A stretch of DNA of 64,000 nucleotides from the NCBI RefSeq assembly GCF_001653515.1, contig NZ_LYOY01000029.1, positions 992,001 through 1,056,000 of the forward strand. Reading direction: 5' to 3'. The position numbers and the translations under genes are program-made. Every line of letters begins with the position of its first letter. Position 1 is the stretch's first letter. Shown here piece after piece: positions 9,043 to 18,656 of the stretch. The DNA comes from Streptomyces sp. ERV7 (GTDB taxonomy: Bacteria > Actinomycetota > Actinomycetes > Streptomycetales > Streptomycetaceae). Below the pieces are notes generated by a model. That model did not search any database, had not been told where the DNA came from, and saw only the letters and a list, made by a program, of their open reading frames with translations.

Positions 9043-10230
9043 ATGTCTGCCGTCAACGGCCCCGCCGTGGCGACCGAGAGCGCCGCGGGGCGCCGGGTTT
9101 CCACCCTGGAACTCTTCTTCGACCTCGTCTTCGTCTTCACGATCACACAGCTGACCGTGCTGCTCACCCACGACCTGTCCTTCGCCCAGGCCGGCCGGGT
9201 CCTACTGATCTTCGCCGTCCTGTTCTGGATGTACGGCGCCTACGCCTACCTCACCAACCAGGTGCCGCCCGAGACCAACGCCCGCCGCATACCGCTGATC
9301 CTCGGCATGTGCGGCTTCCTCACCTGCGCCCTGGCCATCCCCCGGGTGTTCACCACGGACGGCGTCGCGTTCGGCCTCGGCTACCTTCTGGTCACCGTGG
9401 TCCACGGCGCCCTGTACGCCCTCCTGCACGGGCGGCACGTCCTCAGCTTCGCGCTCACCAACATCCTGGCCGCACTGTGCGTCACCGCGGCGGGCACCGT
9501 GAGCGGCCGGGCCGCCGAAGCGCTCTGGCTGGCCGCGTTGGTCCTGCAAGCCATCACCCCCGTCCTCTCCAGCCGCATCACCACCGACGTCGACGGCGAG
9601 CGCGTCCCGGTGACGGGCCGCGTCGGTGCACTCGACCCGGCGCACTTCGTGGAGCGCCACGGGCTGCTGCTCATCGTCGCGTTCGGCGAGTCCGTGATCG
9701 CCATCGGCGTCGGCTCCGGTGACCTGAAGCTGGACTGGGGTCTGTTCGGCGGCGCGGCCCTCGCCCTCGCCCTGGCCACCGCACTGTGGTGGACCTACTT
9801 CATCCGCGACGAGGAGGCCGCCGAACAGGCGTTGCGGGCGGTGTCGGGGCTGGCCAGGTTCCGGGTGACGATGCTCGCGTACTACTACAGCTTCGTGCCG
9901 ATGCTGCTCGGCGTCGCGGTGCTCGCGGCCGGGGTGAAGAAGTCCATCGGGCACCTCCCGGACCACCTGCCCACCGCGCCCGCCGTCGCGTTGGCGGGCG
10001 GCGTGGCGCTCTTCCTCGCGGGAAACGTCGCCTTCCGTGCGGTGTTGCACATCCCGCCACTGCGCTTCCGCGCGGCGGGCGCCGCAGCCGCCCTCGCCAC
10101 GATCCCACTCGGAACGCATGCCGCTTCCCTGGCCGAGCTGTTCGCCCTGGTGCTCGTACTGGTCGCGATGCTGCTCGCTGAAGCGCGCTGGGCGCCTCGC
10201 CTGCAAGACAACAAGGCAGGCGGCGCCTGA
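9043..10230 (+). CDS. Low-temperature-requirement A (LtrA) membrane protein
   Basis: A 395-residue polytopic membrane protein with about eleven to twelve hydrophobic segments. The LtrA signature STLELFFDLVFVFTITQLT is at residues 19-37, and a second conserved block ERHGLLLIVAFGESVIAIG lies near residue 205. The family was named for cold growth of Listeria; its biochemical role is unknown. The ATG at 9043 has GGGGGA 5 bases upstream and fits the family N-terminus; the longer frame begins in unconserved sequence. Single-gene unit. Confidence 0.85.
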   Translation: MSAVNGPAVATESAAGRRVSTLELFFDLVFVFTITQLTVLLTHDLSFAQAGRVLLIFAVLFWMYGAYAYLTNQVPPETNARRIPLILGMCGFLTCALAIPRVFTTDGVAFGLGYLLVTVVHGALYALLHGRHVLSFALTNILAALCVTAAGTVSGRAAEALWLAALVLQAITPVLSSRITTDVDGERVPVTGRVGALDPAHFVERHGLLLIVAFGESVIAIGVGSGDLKLDWGLFGGAALALALATALWWTYFIRDEEAAEQALRAVSGLARFRVTMLAYYYSFVPMLLGVAVLAAGVKKSIGHLPDHLPTAPAVALAGGVALFLAGNVAFRAVLHIPPLRFRAAGAAAALATIPLGTHAASLAELFALVLVLVAMLLAEARWAPRLQDNKAGGA

Positions 10231-10421
10231 ATGTGGTGACGGGTGTCCTCTCCCGGTCGAACCAGACAGGACCAGCTCATAGCCGACCGACCGGCAACCG
10301 CGCCGATGGAGACGATGGCGTGATCTTGTAGTCCGGAAACCGGCTGTTGCAGGTTGTGTGGAGAACGTAAAAACGGGGTGTCGATTTCGTGTTGGTCGCT
10401 TTCTACTCCAAGGAGCCCCTC

Positions 10422-10790
10422 ATGTCCCGTCTGCGTACGACCACCATCGCTTTTGCCGGTGCTGCCGCGGTGTTCGCGCTCACCGCCGCTCCTGCCCAGG
10501 CGGCCCCCGGCGATGTGACGACCACGTGTGCGAGCACCGCCACCCCGGCGGGCTACGTCGACGTCAACTGGGGTTACAGCAACAGCTGCGGCGGCCAGAA
10601 CTTCGCCCCGAACATCAAGCAGATCAAGCAGCTCACCGGCCTGCCGATCGGCACCGTCGTCCAGGCCTGCGGGTCCGCGTACTACCCCTCCGGCTGGGTC
10701 CAGACCAGCTCGTACTACAGCGGCTCGTGTGTGGCCTTCCCGAACTCCGGCTTCAACAACAACGCCTGGACCCTCAAGCGCGTCGCCTGA
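10422..10790 (+). CDS. Small secreted protein of unknown function
   Basis: A 122-residue protein with a clear Sec signal peptide (MSRLRTTTIAFAGAAAVFAL, cleavage after AQA near residue 27). The mature part is about 95 residues, rich in Gly, Ser, Asn and Tyr, with four Cys (one each in TTTCAST, SNSCGGQ, VQACGSA and SGSCVAF) that probably form two disulfides. AAGGAG lies 8 bases before the ATG at 10422. No family recognised; related small secreted proteins occur in Streptomyces. A strong hairpin follows. Confidence 0.7.
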   Translation: MSRLRTTTIAFAGAAAVFALTAAPAQAAPGDVTTTCASTATPAGYVDVNWGYSNSCGGQNFAPNIKQIKQLTGLPIGTVVQACGSAYYPSGWVQTSSYYSGSCVAFPNSGFNNNAWTLKRVA

Positions 10791-10809
10791 TCACCTCTTC
10801 CGGATCGCA

Positions 10810-10844
10810 GCCCCGTCCCGCGCCCGCGTCAAGCGGGACGGGGC
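10810..10844 (+). terminator. Terminator of small secreted protein gene
   Basis: Perfect 12-base stem GCCCCGTCCCGC / GCGGGACGGGGC with an 11-base loop, 19 bases after the stop codon. No T-run, as is common in Streptomyces. Confidence 0.7.
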
Positions 10845-10965
10845 GGGGCCGCAACCGTGTCGGCGTCACCGGGCGGGTTGGTTACTGGGTGAGCCCTCGT
10901 CCACAGGGCGTTTCATGTCGGCGAAGACGCGGGCTGAGGCGACCTGACGCATTGGCCTAGACCTA

Positions 10966-11184
10966 TTGTGTGACTCGGTTTCCGCCGGGGCCCTCGCGCT
11001 CGCCACCGCCGGTACGGCCGAGGCCACCCCCGGCCCCGGTTTCTACGCACGCAGCCACCCCACCTCGTACGCCGACTGCCAGGCCACCGGCCAGGCCGGG
11101 TACCGGATCTGGGGCCCGATCTTCTCCTGCGAGCCCCTCAGCTCCACGCGCCAGGACGTCATCGTCCTCTGGGTCCGCTACTGA
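10966..11184 (+). pseudogene. Small secreted protein lacking a proper N-terminus
   Basis: The frame ends in a plausible mature secreted domain (FYARSHPTSYADCQATGQAG, then CEPLSSTRQDVIVLWVRY) preceded by the tail of a signal peptide (SAGALALATAGTAEA). The charged N-region and most of the hydrophobic core are missing: the only start in frame is a TTG at 10966 with no ribosome site. Probably a 5'-truncated gene. It could still be intact if a frameshift lies upstream of 10966. Function unknown. Confidence 0.45.
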
Positions 11185-11187
11185 CCA

Positions 11188-11226
11188 AAACGGTCGGCCC
11201 CGGGGCTTCCCCGGGGCCGGCCGTTT
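11188..11226 (+). terminator. Strong hairpin terminator
   Basis: AAACGGTCGGCCCCGGGG pairs with CCCCGGGGCCGGCCGTTT around a CTT loop, one mismatch, immediately after the secreted-protein remnant. The A-rich left arm and T-rich right arm make it work in both directions. Confidence 0.75.
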
Positions 11227-11351
11227 GACGGGGTCGGCGACAACCATCCGGATGAGGGAACGCCGCCCACCGACGGAAAAGGAGTGGACGGGGTGATGCT
11301 CGGACTTGTAGCTTGCGGGTGACCGTGACACCGCCCGAGGAGGTGAGACCC

Positions 11352-13008
<1,657 letters not shown>

Positions 13009-13064
13009 CTCTGTCTGAGCACCGCGGACTGGATCGGCGCGCAGGCGGCCGGGCGTTCGTCCAC

Positions 13065-13119
13065 GGTGACGGCGCTTCATGGATCGGCTGCCGGGCCGGG
13101 CCATGAAGCGGCCGTCACC
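13065..13119. terminator. Long inverted repeat after the monooxygenase
   Basis: GGTGACGGCGCTTCATGG and CCATGAAGCGGCCGTCACC are complementary except for one extra base, separated by an 18-base GC-rich spacer. Either a terminator for the monooxygenase gene or a protein-binding palindrome. Confidence 0.5.
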
Positions 13120-13250
13120 AAGCCGTGGCAGACGTACCCGCGCGGCGTCCTGTTGAGCCTCGGCTTCGTGTCGGGTGACGATCGCCGACGTCCACAGATC
13201 GCGGGAGTCGGGGAGTCGGGGAGTCGGGCCGAGCGTGCCACGATGAAGGC

Positions 13251-13907
13251 ATGAGTGATGAACGCCGGAGACTGCTCGCGGAGAAGACGCCCTTTCCCGA
13301 CGATCTCGACGACAGATTGCGCGCCCAGCTCACCTTCCTCGTTGAGGTGGACCAGCTCAAGACGATCCTCCGCCAGTCGCCACTGGCCGCAGCCGACCGT
13401 CGCGAGAACGACGCGGAACACTCGTGGCATCTGGCGATGATGGTCGTGATCCTCGCCGAACACTCCGATGAGCCCATCGACGTAGGGCATACCGTTCAGC
13501 TTGTTCTGCTGCACGATCTGGTGGAGATCTACGCCGGCGACACGCCGCTGTACGACACTGGCGCGGGTGTCGACCAGCAGGAGCGGGAAGTCGCCGCGGC
13601 CGAGGAACTCTTCCAGCTGCTTCCGGCAGACCAAGCCCAGCGTATGCGGGCTCTCTGGGACGAATTCGAGGAACGCCGCACTCCTGAGGCCAGATTCGCC
13701 AAGGCCATGGACCGGCTCCAGCCGCTGCTGCTCAACTGGATGGCTCGCGGAGGCACCTGGCGTACGCCGGGCGTCACCGCCGATGACGTACGAGCCCGTA
13801 AGGCCGTGATCGGGGACGCGTCCTCCTCGCTGTGGGAGGCCGGGCGAGGCCTGATCGATGAGGGCGAGAGGCGCGGCTGGTCGAGGAGTGCCGAACCCGA
13901 GGCGTGA
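13251..13907 (+). CDS. HD-domain phosphohydrolase (HDDC2/YfbR-like)
   Basis: A 218-residue HD-superfamily protein. Metal ligands are seen in order: H in NDAEHSWHLAMM (about residue 61), HD in LVLLHDLVEIYAGDT (about 88), and a distal Asp in AKAMDRLQPLL. The layout fits 5'-deoxynucleotidases of the HDDC2/YfbR type, which dephosphorylate deoxynucleoside monophosphates. Expected to be cytosolic and Mn/Co dependent. The ATG at 13251 is the only sensible start before the conserved region. Single gene. Confidence 0.82.
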   Translation: MSDERRRLLAEKTPFPDDLDDRLRAQLTFLVEVDQLKTILRQSPLAAADRRENDAEHSWHLAMMVVILAEHSDEPIDVGHTVQLVLLHDLVEIYAGDTPLYDTGAGVDQQEREVAAAEELFQLLPADQAQRMRALWDEFEERRTPEARFAKAMDRLQPLLLNWMARGGTWRTPGVTADDVRARKAVIGDASSSLWEAGRGLIDEGERRGWSRSAEPEA

Positions 13908-13983
13908 TGTGGACGCCGTCAAGCCGTTGTGTACGCCAAGCGGCCAGGCGGTTGTCCCGCTCGCCCATCGCCTGGGGGGTCTC

Positions 13984-14442
13984 TCAGGAGTCCGCCCCGG
14001 GCCGGCCATCCCTGAGTGCCTCGCCCGTGCGGTAGAGCTCGACGAGGAGTGGGCGCAAGGAGCGTCCTGCTTCGGTGAGTGCGTAGGACGTGCGGACCGG
14101 GAACCCGGGGAGGCGCTCCTGGGTGACCAGGCCACGTTCTCTGAGCGTGTGCAGGCGCTCGGTGAGCACCTTGGGGCTGATCTCCGGAAGTTTCTCCCGC
14201 AGTGCCCCGAACGAGTGCTCGGTATGCATCAGCTCGCGCAGCACCAGGGTGGTCCAGCGGCCGGATATCGCCGCCAAGGCGACTTCCACCGGGCAGCGGG
14301 TGTCCGGGCGCACGGTGCGGCCCGCCGGGGACGGTACCAAGCCGGTGTCCCAGCCCCGGCTGTCGGTTTCCGTTTGGTGACCCACGTCGGCCCGGGCTTG
14401 ACTGCCGTTGTGGACATCAACACGGATTTCTCGCACGCTCAT
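13984..14442 (-). CDS. HxlR-family transcriptional regulator
   Basis: HxlR winged helix-turn-helix protein; the conserved core CPVEVALAAISGRWTTLVLR, then HTEHSFGALREKLPEISPKV and LTERLHTLRERGLV, fills the C-terminal 100 residues. Members are small dimeric regulators, often redox or metabolite responsive. The start is uncertain: the ATG at 14442 gives a 152-residue protein with a 50-residue unconserved N-terminus and overlaps the divergent SnoaL-like gene by about 33 bases; a GTG at 14385 would avoid the overlap. The regulator probably controls its divergent neighbour. Confidence 0.8.
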   Translation of the reverse strand: MSVREIRVDVHNGSQARADVGHQTETDSRGWDTGLVPSPAGRTVRPDTRCPVEVALAAISGRWTTLVLRELMHTEHSFGALREKLPEISPKVLTERLHTLRERGLVTQERLPGFPVRTSYALTEAGRSLRPLLVELYRTGEALRDGRPGADS

Positions 14443-14829
14443 GCCCCCACTGTCACCCTGACACCCGACGCGGAGCAACATCCCTCGGTCTTCGAGGCTG
14501 CGTTCAACTCCGGAAGTGCGCGGGCCCTGGCCGCGGTCTATGGCCCCGGCGCCGTCTTCGTCCCCCGCGCCGGTGAGCCGGTCACCGGCGCGGAACTCCG
14601 GGCCGCGAACGCCGAGTTCCAGTCACTGGGACTGCCCATCACGGTCCGTCCTCGGCATACCTACGTCGCCGACGACATAGCACTGCTCATCGTCGATTGG
14701 GTCATCGACGGCGAGGGGCCGGACGGCGAGGACATCCATATCGAGGGCACCGCCACGGACGTGGCCCGGCGTGGCCCGGACGGCCTGTGGCGGTATGTGA
14801 TCGACAATCCCTTCGGCACGCTTCGGTGA
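14410..14829 (+). CDS. SnoaL/ketosteroid-isomerase-like (NTF2-fold) protein
   Basis: A 139-residue NTF2-like protein of the DUF4440/YybH type: SVFEAAFNSGSARALAAVYG, GAVFVPRAGEPVTGAELRAA and the final GLWRYVIDNPFGT are typical. These proteins bind small hydrophobic ligands; some are isomerases or cyclases, many unassigned. The GTG at 14410 is the best start that keeps the first helix; no clear ribosome site is seen, so a leaderless transcript is possible. Divergent from the HxlR regulator, with which it overlaps at the 5' end if that gene starts at 14442. Confidence 0.68.
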   Translation: MDINTDFSHAHAPTVTLTPDAEQHPSVFEAAFNSGSARALAAVYGPGAVFVPRAGEPVTGAELRAANAEFQSLGLPITVRPRHTYVADDIALLIVDWVIDGEGPDGEDIHIEGTATDVARRGPDGLWRYVIDNPFGTLR

Positions 14830-14889
14830 GGGTGGTGTAGCTGCCTGGGCGGGTCTCATTTCGGCTGTGTTCGCGGTGTATGCGTCAGA

Positions 14890-14924
14890 CTCGCCGCGGG
14901 CCGGTGCGGCCGGGCCGCGGCGAG
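14890..14924. terminator. Bidirectional hairpin
   Basis: Perfect stem CTCGCCGCGG / CCGCGGCGAG around a 15-base loop, lying between the convergent SnoaL-like and DUF4394 genes. Confidence 0.6.
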
Positions 14925-14944
14925 GGGGTGCGTCGCGCAAGGTT

Positions 14945-15832
14945 TCAGCTTCCGGTGAGGGTGACGGCCAGGTCGGTGATGTTCAGGGGGAACTGGCCCA
15001 CGGCGTTGGCATCGCCGGTGAGGAGGTTGATGCCGTAGAGGGACGGCGTACTTGAGCCGTTCGGGGTGAGGGAGGCGAAGGCGGTGTTCGAGGTGGTCTT
15101 GCCGTTGGCCAGGTTGCTGAAGATGTCGAGGCCCGCGTTGGGGCCCGCGTCAATGGTGAGGGAGCCGGTCGGGGACAGGGTGCCGTTGTTGGCCGGCGCC
15201 TGGAGGACGACCTGGTCCGTTCTGGTGTCAACGTCGAACAGTGTTGCCCCCGTAGCCGCGTTGAGGTCGTTGTTCGTGTAGGCGGCCGCGGTGACGCCCC
15301 TGGTCGGCCCGGTGGCAGGCGGGGTGGTCAGGATGGCGTCCTCGACCGTGGTGTGGTCATTGAGGTTGTGCCGCAGGTTCTGGCCGTTGTCGCTGATCAG
15401 GCGGAGCCGGTCGGCCGCCGGATTGAAGTCGATGTCGAAGTTGGTGCCGTACAGCGGGACCTGGAACTGGGAGACCTTGGTGACGACCACGTCCGAGGTG
15501 GCCGGCGGGGTCTTGATCGTGTAGATGCCGCCCTGGTCGCCGACGCCGTACATCAGGCCGTCCTGGATCCGGTAGTCGATCCCGATCAGTTTCTGGTCGC
15601 CGGTGAGGCCGGTGACGAGCCTGACCCAGTCGAGCACGTTCGGCCGGTCGGTGGTGAACGTGGCCATCAGGGTGCCGTCGCCGGTGATCCCGTACGCCCG
15701 CAGGCCGGAGGGGGCGGCCGAAGCGGTGCCCGGCATGCCCAGGGTGAGTGTGGTGGATACGGACACGACGGCGACGGCCGCAGCGATTCTCCTGACTCCT
15801 GTGCTGACTCCTGTGTTCATTCCTGCCTTCAC
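14945..15832 (-). CDS. Secreted DUF4394 domain protein
   Basis: A 295-residue exported protein: Sec signal peptide in residues 1-44 (TGVRRIAAAVAVVSVSTT, ending near ASAAP), then a DUF4394 beta-propeller-like domain with repeats such as YRIQDGLMYGVGDQGGIYTI, DIDFNPAADRLRLISDNGQN and LYGINLLTGDA. The domain occurs in secreted or surface proteins; function unknown. GTG at 15832 is chosen because GGGAG lies 6 bases upstream; a second ATG four codons in is the alternative. Confidence 0.8.
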   Translation of the reverse strand: MKAGMNTGVSTGVRRIAAAVAVVSVSTTLTLGMPGTASAAPSGLRAYGITGDGTLMATFTTDRPNVLDWVRLVTGLTGDQKLIGIDYRIQDGLMYGVGDQGGIYTIKTPPATSDVVVTKVSQFQVPLYGTNFDIDFNPAADRLRLISDNGQNLRHNLNDHTTVEDAILTTPPATGPTRGVTAAAYTNNDLNAATGATLFDVDTRTDQVVLQAPANNGTLSPTGSLTIDAGPNAGLDIFSNLANGKTTSNTAFASLTPNGSSTPSLYGINLLTGDANAVGQFPLNITDLAVTLTGS

Positions 15833-16158
15833 TGGTGTCTCCCTTCGGGCTGAACGGGACTCAAGTCGGTGCATGGCGCATGCGTGCGCAAAAGGGGAAG
15901 TGATTCCAGGAGTGATTCGCCGACTGATGCCCGGAGTGCGGCACGGGCGATCACCGCGGCGCTTACCCGCGCGCAGGTATGTGGCTCCTATTAAGCCCAC
16001 CCGCCCCGGGCCCTACAAGCGGAGAGAACGTCAAGAACGCCATGTTGGGGGAAGTTTGCGCACGGTGACAAAGCCGTCGCCGATACGTCCGTCATCGATG
16101 TGCGCGGGGTGATGAACGTCGTCCGGATTTCGACTGCCGAGGGTTCAGCGCGAAGGAC
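15833..16158. other. Divergent promoter region, DUF4394 gene and PucR regulator
   Basis: 326 bases between divergent genes. It should carry both promoters. No inverted repeat or clear -35/-10 pair stands out; a TTAAGCC-containing A/T-richer patch lies near 15990. Confidence 0.35.
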
Positions 16159-17382
16159 ATGCTCCCGTCCATGGGGAGTCTCTTCGCGGAGCTGGCCCGG
16201 CAGGCGTCAGCCAACGCCCGCCGGGAGGTCGAGGCCTATATACGCGAGATTCCGGAGCTCCAACTCCTGGACGCGGCCTCCCGGGACAGGTCCGAGACGC
16301 TGGAGTACGCGCTGTGGCTCAGACGTCGTACGAACGAACTCGCCCCGAGCGGCGGCGCGTTGACCGACGATGACCTCGGCTACATCGCGTCGATGGGCTC
16401 GATACGGGCCGAGGCGGGAATGTCGTTGGAGTCACGGCAGCACGTTCTGCGCCTGCATACCGCGCTCATGATGCGTGAGATCAACGAGGCGACCGATGTC
16501 CAGCGCGGTGGTGTCGACGAACTCATGCAGATGATGAGCTGGTTCGCCCCGCAGGGGGTGCGCGGCATCGGCGCCTACTGTCAGGGATTCGTGAGGGTGC
16601 TGAGCCGCCGCCTGCCGTATGTCGAGCAGGTCGCCCTGCTCGCCAAGTCGTTGTTGGCCGCAGACCCGTTGGCGGCGGAACTCGCCCGGGTGGTGGGCAT
16701 GGAACTGCCCGAGCGCTGCGCGGTGACGGTGATCAGGGTGCCGAAAGGCCCCGTCGGTGAACGGGACGTGGAAAGCGAGATCGAGGCGCTGGTGAAGACG
16801 TACCAGGTGCCGCTTGTGTGGGGCCCGCAGGGCGGGGGCAGGGACGGTGAGCTGATCGCCCTGATACCCCTGGTTCCCGGCGCCGCCGAGACCGTACGGC
16901 CGGACGCCGCACCCGACCTCGTATCCGCTCTCGTACGGGACTTCGCCGAGGCGCTCGGCCGCCCGTGCGCCGCCGGGACGGCCACCGCACCGGCGTCCGG
17001 GCTCGCCGACGCCCTCGACCGCGCCCGGCGGATCAGCCGGGCGGCCCCACTGAGGCGGTCATCCGCACTGCTGCGGCCGCACTCCCTCGCGGACGTCTTC
17101 GTCGAACTTGCCGTCACGGATGTACCGTTCGCCGATGACTGGCTCCAGGAGGTTGCCAAGCACCTCGCGTCGGGCCCGGATCTCCTCGTCACACTGGACG
17201 CGTATTACGGCTACGACATGAGTCGCGGTGCCGCGGCGGCCGCGCTCCACGTCCACCCGCGTACCCTGGACTACCGCCTGCGCCGGGTGCGGGAACTCAC
17301 CGGCATCGACCCGGGCTCCACGCACGGCGTGCGGATCCTCAGCTCGGTTGTCGCACGACGCTTGTCGGGAGCGTGGGGCTGA
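16159..17382 (+). CDS. PucR/CdaR-family transcriptional regulator
   Basis: A 407-residue regulator with an N-terminal all-helical sensor region (RsbRD-like, residues 1-160), a middle domain, and a C-terminal PucR helix-turn-helix (AAAALHVHPRTLDYRLRRVR and ELTGIDP, residues about 365-395). Such regulators respond to metabolites and activate local or distant operons. ATG at 16159 has GAAGGA immediately upstream; another ATG lies four codons in. No obvious target gene is adjacent except the divergent DUF4394 gene. Confidence 0.8.
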   Translation: MLPSMGSLFAELARQASANARREVEAYIREIPELQLLDAASRDRSETLEYALWLRRRTNELAPSGGALTDDDLGYIASMGSIRAEAGMSLESRQHVLRLHTALMMREINEATDVQRGGVDELMQMMSWFAPQGVRGIGAYCQGFVRVLSRRLPYVEQVALLAKSLLAADPLAAELARVVGMELPERCAVTVIRVPKGPVGERDVESEIEALVKTYQVPLVWGPQGGGRDGELIALIPLVPGAAETVRPDAAPDLVSALVRDFAEALGRPCAAGTATAPASGLADALDRARRISRAAPLRRSSALLRPHSLADVFVELAVTDVPFADDWLQEVAKHLASGPDLLVTLDAYYGYDMSRGAAAAALHVHPRTLDYRLRRVRELTGIDPGSTHGVRILSSVVARRLSGAWG

Positions 17383-17497
17383 ACCGGGCGAGTGTTTCTT
17401 GGGGTCGGTGGAACGTCCGTGATACCGAGGCCTACGCTCCAGCCCAGTGAGCGGTGTACGGCAACAGCTCCATGCTGCTGACGGCGCGGGCCGTAGC

Positions 17498-17538
17498 GGG
17501 TCACCAGGTACTCGTCGTGGGTCACCAGGTACTCGTCG
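17498..17538. repeat. Two tandem copies of a 21-base unit
   Basis: The unit GGGTCACCAGGTACTCGTCG plus one T is repeated head to tail at 17498 and 17519. Only two copies are present. It sits about 70 bases before the DUF2975 promoter. Could be slipped-strand duplication or twin regulator sites. Confidence 0.6.
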
Positions 17539-17610
17539 CTTCGCTGGGAGGCGGCGGCGTCCCGCCACCGTGCGAAGCCGCCGCCCACCCTCGGTCCCGG
17601 TCCTTGCCCT

Positions 17611-17631
17611 ATCTATCGAATCTCGATAGAT
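17611..17631. promoter_or_regulatory. Perfect 9-3-9 inverted repeat operator
   Basis: ATCTATCGA-ATC-TCGATAGAT is a perfect inverted repeat located 31-51 bases before the ATG of the DUF2975 gene, where a promoter should be. It is AT-rich against a GC-rich background. The likely binder is the XRE-type repressor encoded two genes downstream or an unlinked PadR-like protein. Confidence 0.65.
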
Positions 17632-17661
17632 TTGCATCGCTATTCGATGGAAGGGTGGGTC

Positions 17662-18153
17662 ATGGGGAAGCTGACCGTGCGTGCGCTGCGCGCCGTGCTT
17701 GTGGTGGTGCTCGTCGGCACCGCGTTCGTGCAGGCATTGATGGTGTGGACCTTGGTCAGCGGGAGCGACCCGGAGGACGGGTCGCTCCCGCTGACCGCGC
17801 TGCGCGTGATGACGACCCTGGGCATGGTGTCGGTCCAGGTCGCCGTGGTGTGTGTATGGCGGCTGGTGGCGATGGTGCGACGCGGAACTGTGTTCTCCCA
17901 CGCCGCCTTCCGGTACGTGGACGGTGTGATCGGCGCGATCGTGGCGGCTGCCCTCGTGTGGTTCGCGGTCACGGGCATCAATGCGCCGGGCCAGCGGGAC
18001 GACCCGGGCGTCACCGTCATCATGGGCGGGGTCGGCGTGGCCATCCTGGGGGTCGCGCTCCTCGTGCTCGTCCTGCGGATGCTGCTCGCCCAAGCCGTCG
18101 CGCGTGACGTCGAAGCGGCGCGGATGCAGGCCGAGCTGGACGAGGTGATCTGA
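17662..18153 (+). CDS. DUF2975 membrane protein
   Basis: A 163-residue membrane protein with four hydrophobic segments (about residues 8-28, 50-70, 92-110 and 125-145) and a charged C-terminus, as in DUF2975 proteins. These nearly always stand directly before a small Cro/CI-type regulator, as here. Role unknown; a membrane sensor or anti-regulator has been suggested by association only. ATG at 17662 has GAAGGG at good spacing. Its TGA shares one base with the next ATG, so the two genes are translationally coupled. Confidence 0.8.
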   Translation: MGKLTVRALRAVLVVVLVGTAFVQALMVWTLVSGSDPEDGSLPLTALRVMTTLGMVSVQVAVVCVWRLVAMVRRGTVFSHAAFRYVDGVIGAIVAAALVWFAVTGINAPGQRDDPGVTVIMGGVGVAILGVALLVLVLRMLLAQAVARDVEAARMQAELDEVI

Positions 18154-18374
18154 TGTCGATCGCCGTCGACATCGACGTGATGCTGGCCAAACGCAAGATG
18201 TCCGTGGGCGAGCTCGCGGACCGTATAGGGATCACCCCCGCCAACCTGGCCGTACTCAAGAACGGCCGCGCCAAGGCGGTGCGCTTCGCGACACTCGCCG
18301 CGCTCTGCGAGGTGCTCGAGTGCCAGCCGGGCGACCTGCTGCGCTGGGAGGCCGAGGGCGCCGCGGGCGAATGA
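18153..18374 (+). CDS. Small XRE/Cro-type transcriptional regulator
   Basis: A 73-residue protein that is almost entirely a helix-turn-helix: VGELADRIGITPANLAVLKN followed by CEVLECQPGDLLRW, the YozG/HTH_26 subgroup. Small regulators of this kind pair with DUF2975 proteins. Overlaps the previous stop codon by one base. It probably autoregulates the pair through the inverted repeat at 17611-17631. Confidence 0.85.
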   Translation: MSIAVDIDVMLAKRKMSVGELADRIGITPANLAVLKNGRAKAVRFATLAALCEVLECQPGDLLRWEAEGAAGE

Positions 18375-18586
18375 CGTGCCCTTCCAGGTTCGGGGAGTTT
18401 CTCGACGCCCCGCGCGGACGGCTCGTTCGGCTAGGCGCCCGGTCAGGCGAGTTTCCTGTCCGTTCGGGGCACTGGCCGCTGTGTTCACTGCCCCCAGGGC
18501 CATGGCCGCTCCGGCTGTCGGTCCAATGGGGCGGGGAGGGAGGGGCACCGGTGATCCGGTCGGAATGATCTAGGCTGCAGAGGATT

Positions 18587-18598
18587 TGATGATCATCA
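18587..18598. promoter_or_regulatory. 12-base perfect palindrome upstream of hydrolase
   Basis: TGATGATCATCA lies about 60 bases before the start of the secreted hydrolase gene. It could be an operator; the rest of 18375-18656 shows nothing else. Confidence 0.3.
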
Positions 18599-18656
18599 GG
18601 CCAGGCCATCGGGGCCTTCTTCACGGCGTCGAGTGCTCGGCCATGGAAGGAGCGCC

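Noticed and set aside
11188..11226. Rifamycin-associated element (RAE) before the Rox-like gene
   Set aside because: The hairpin resembles a terminator directly after a gene and does not match the RAE inverted repeat as I remember it; it is also more than 200 bases upstream.
17498..17538. Possible CRISPR repeats
   Set aside because: Only two directly abutting copies with no spacers; no cas genes in the window.
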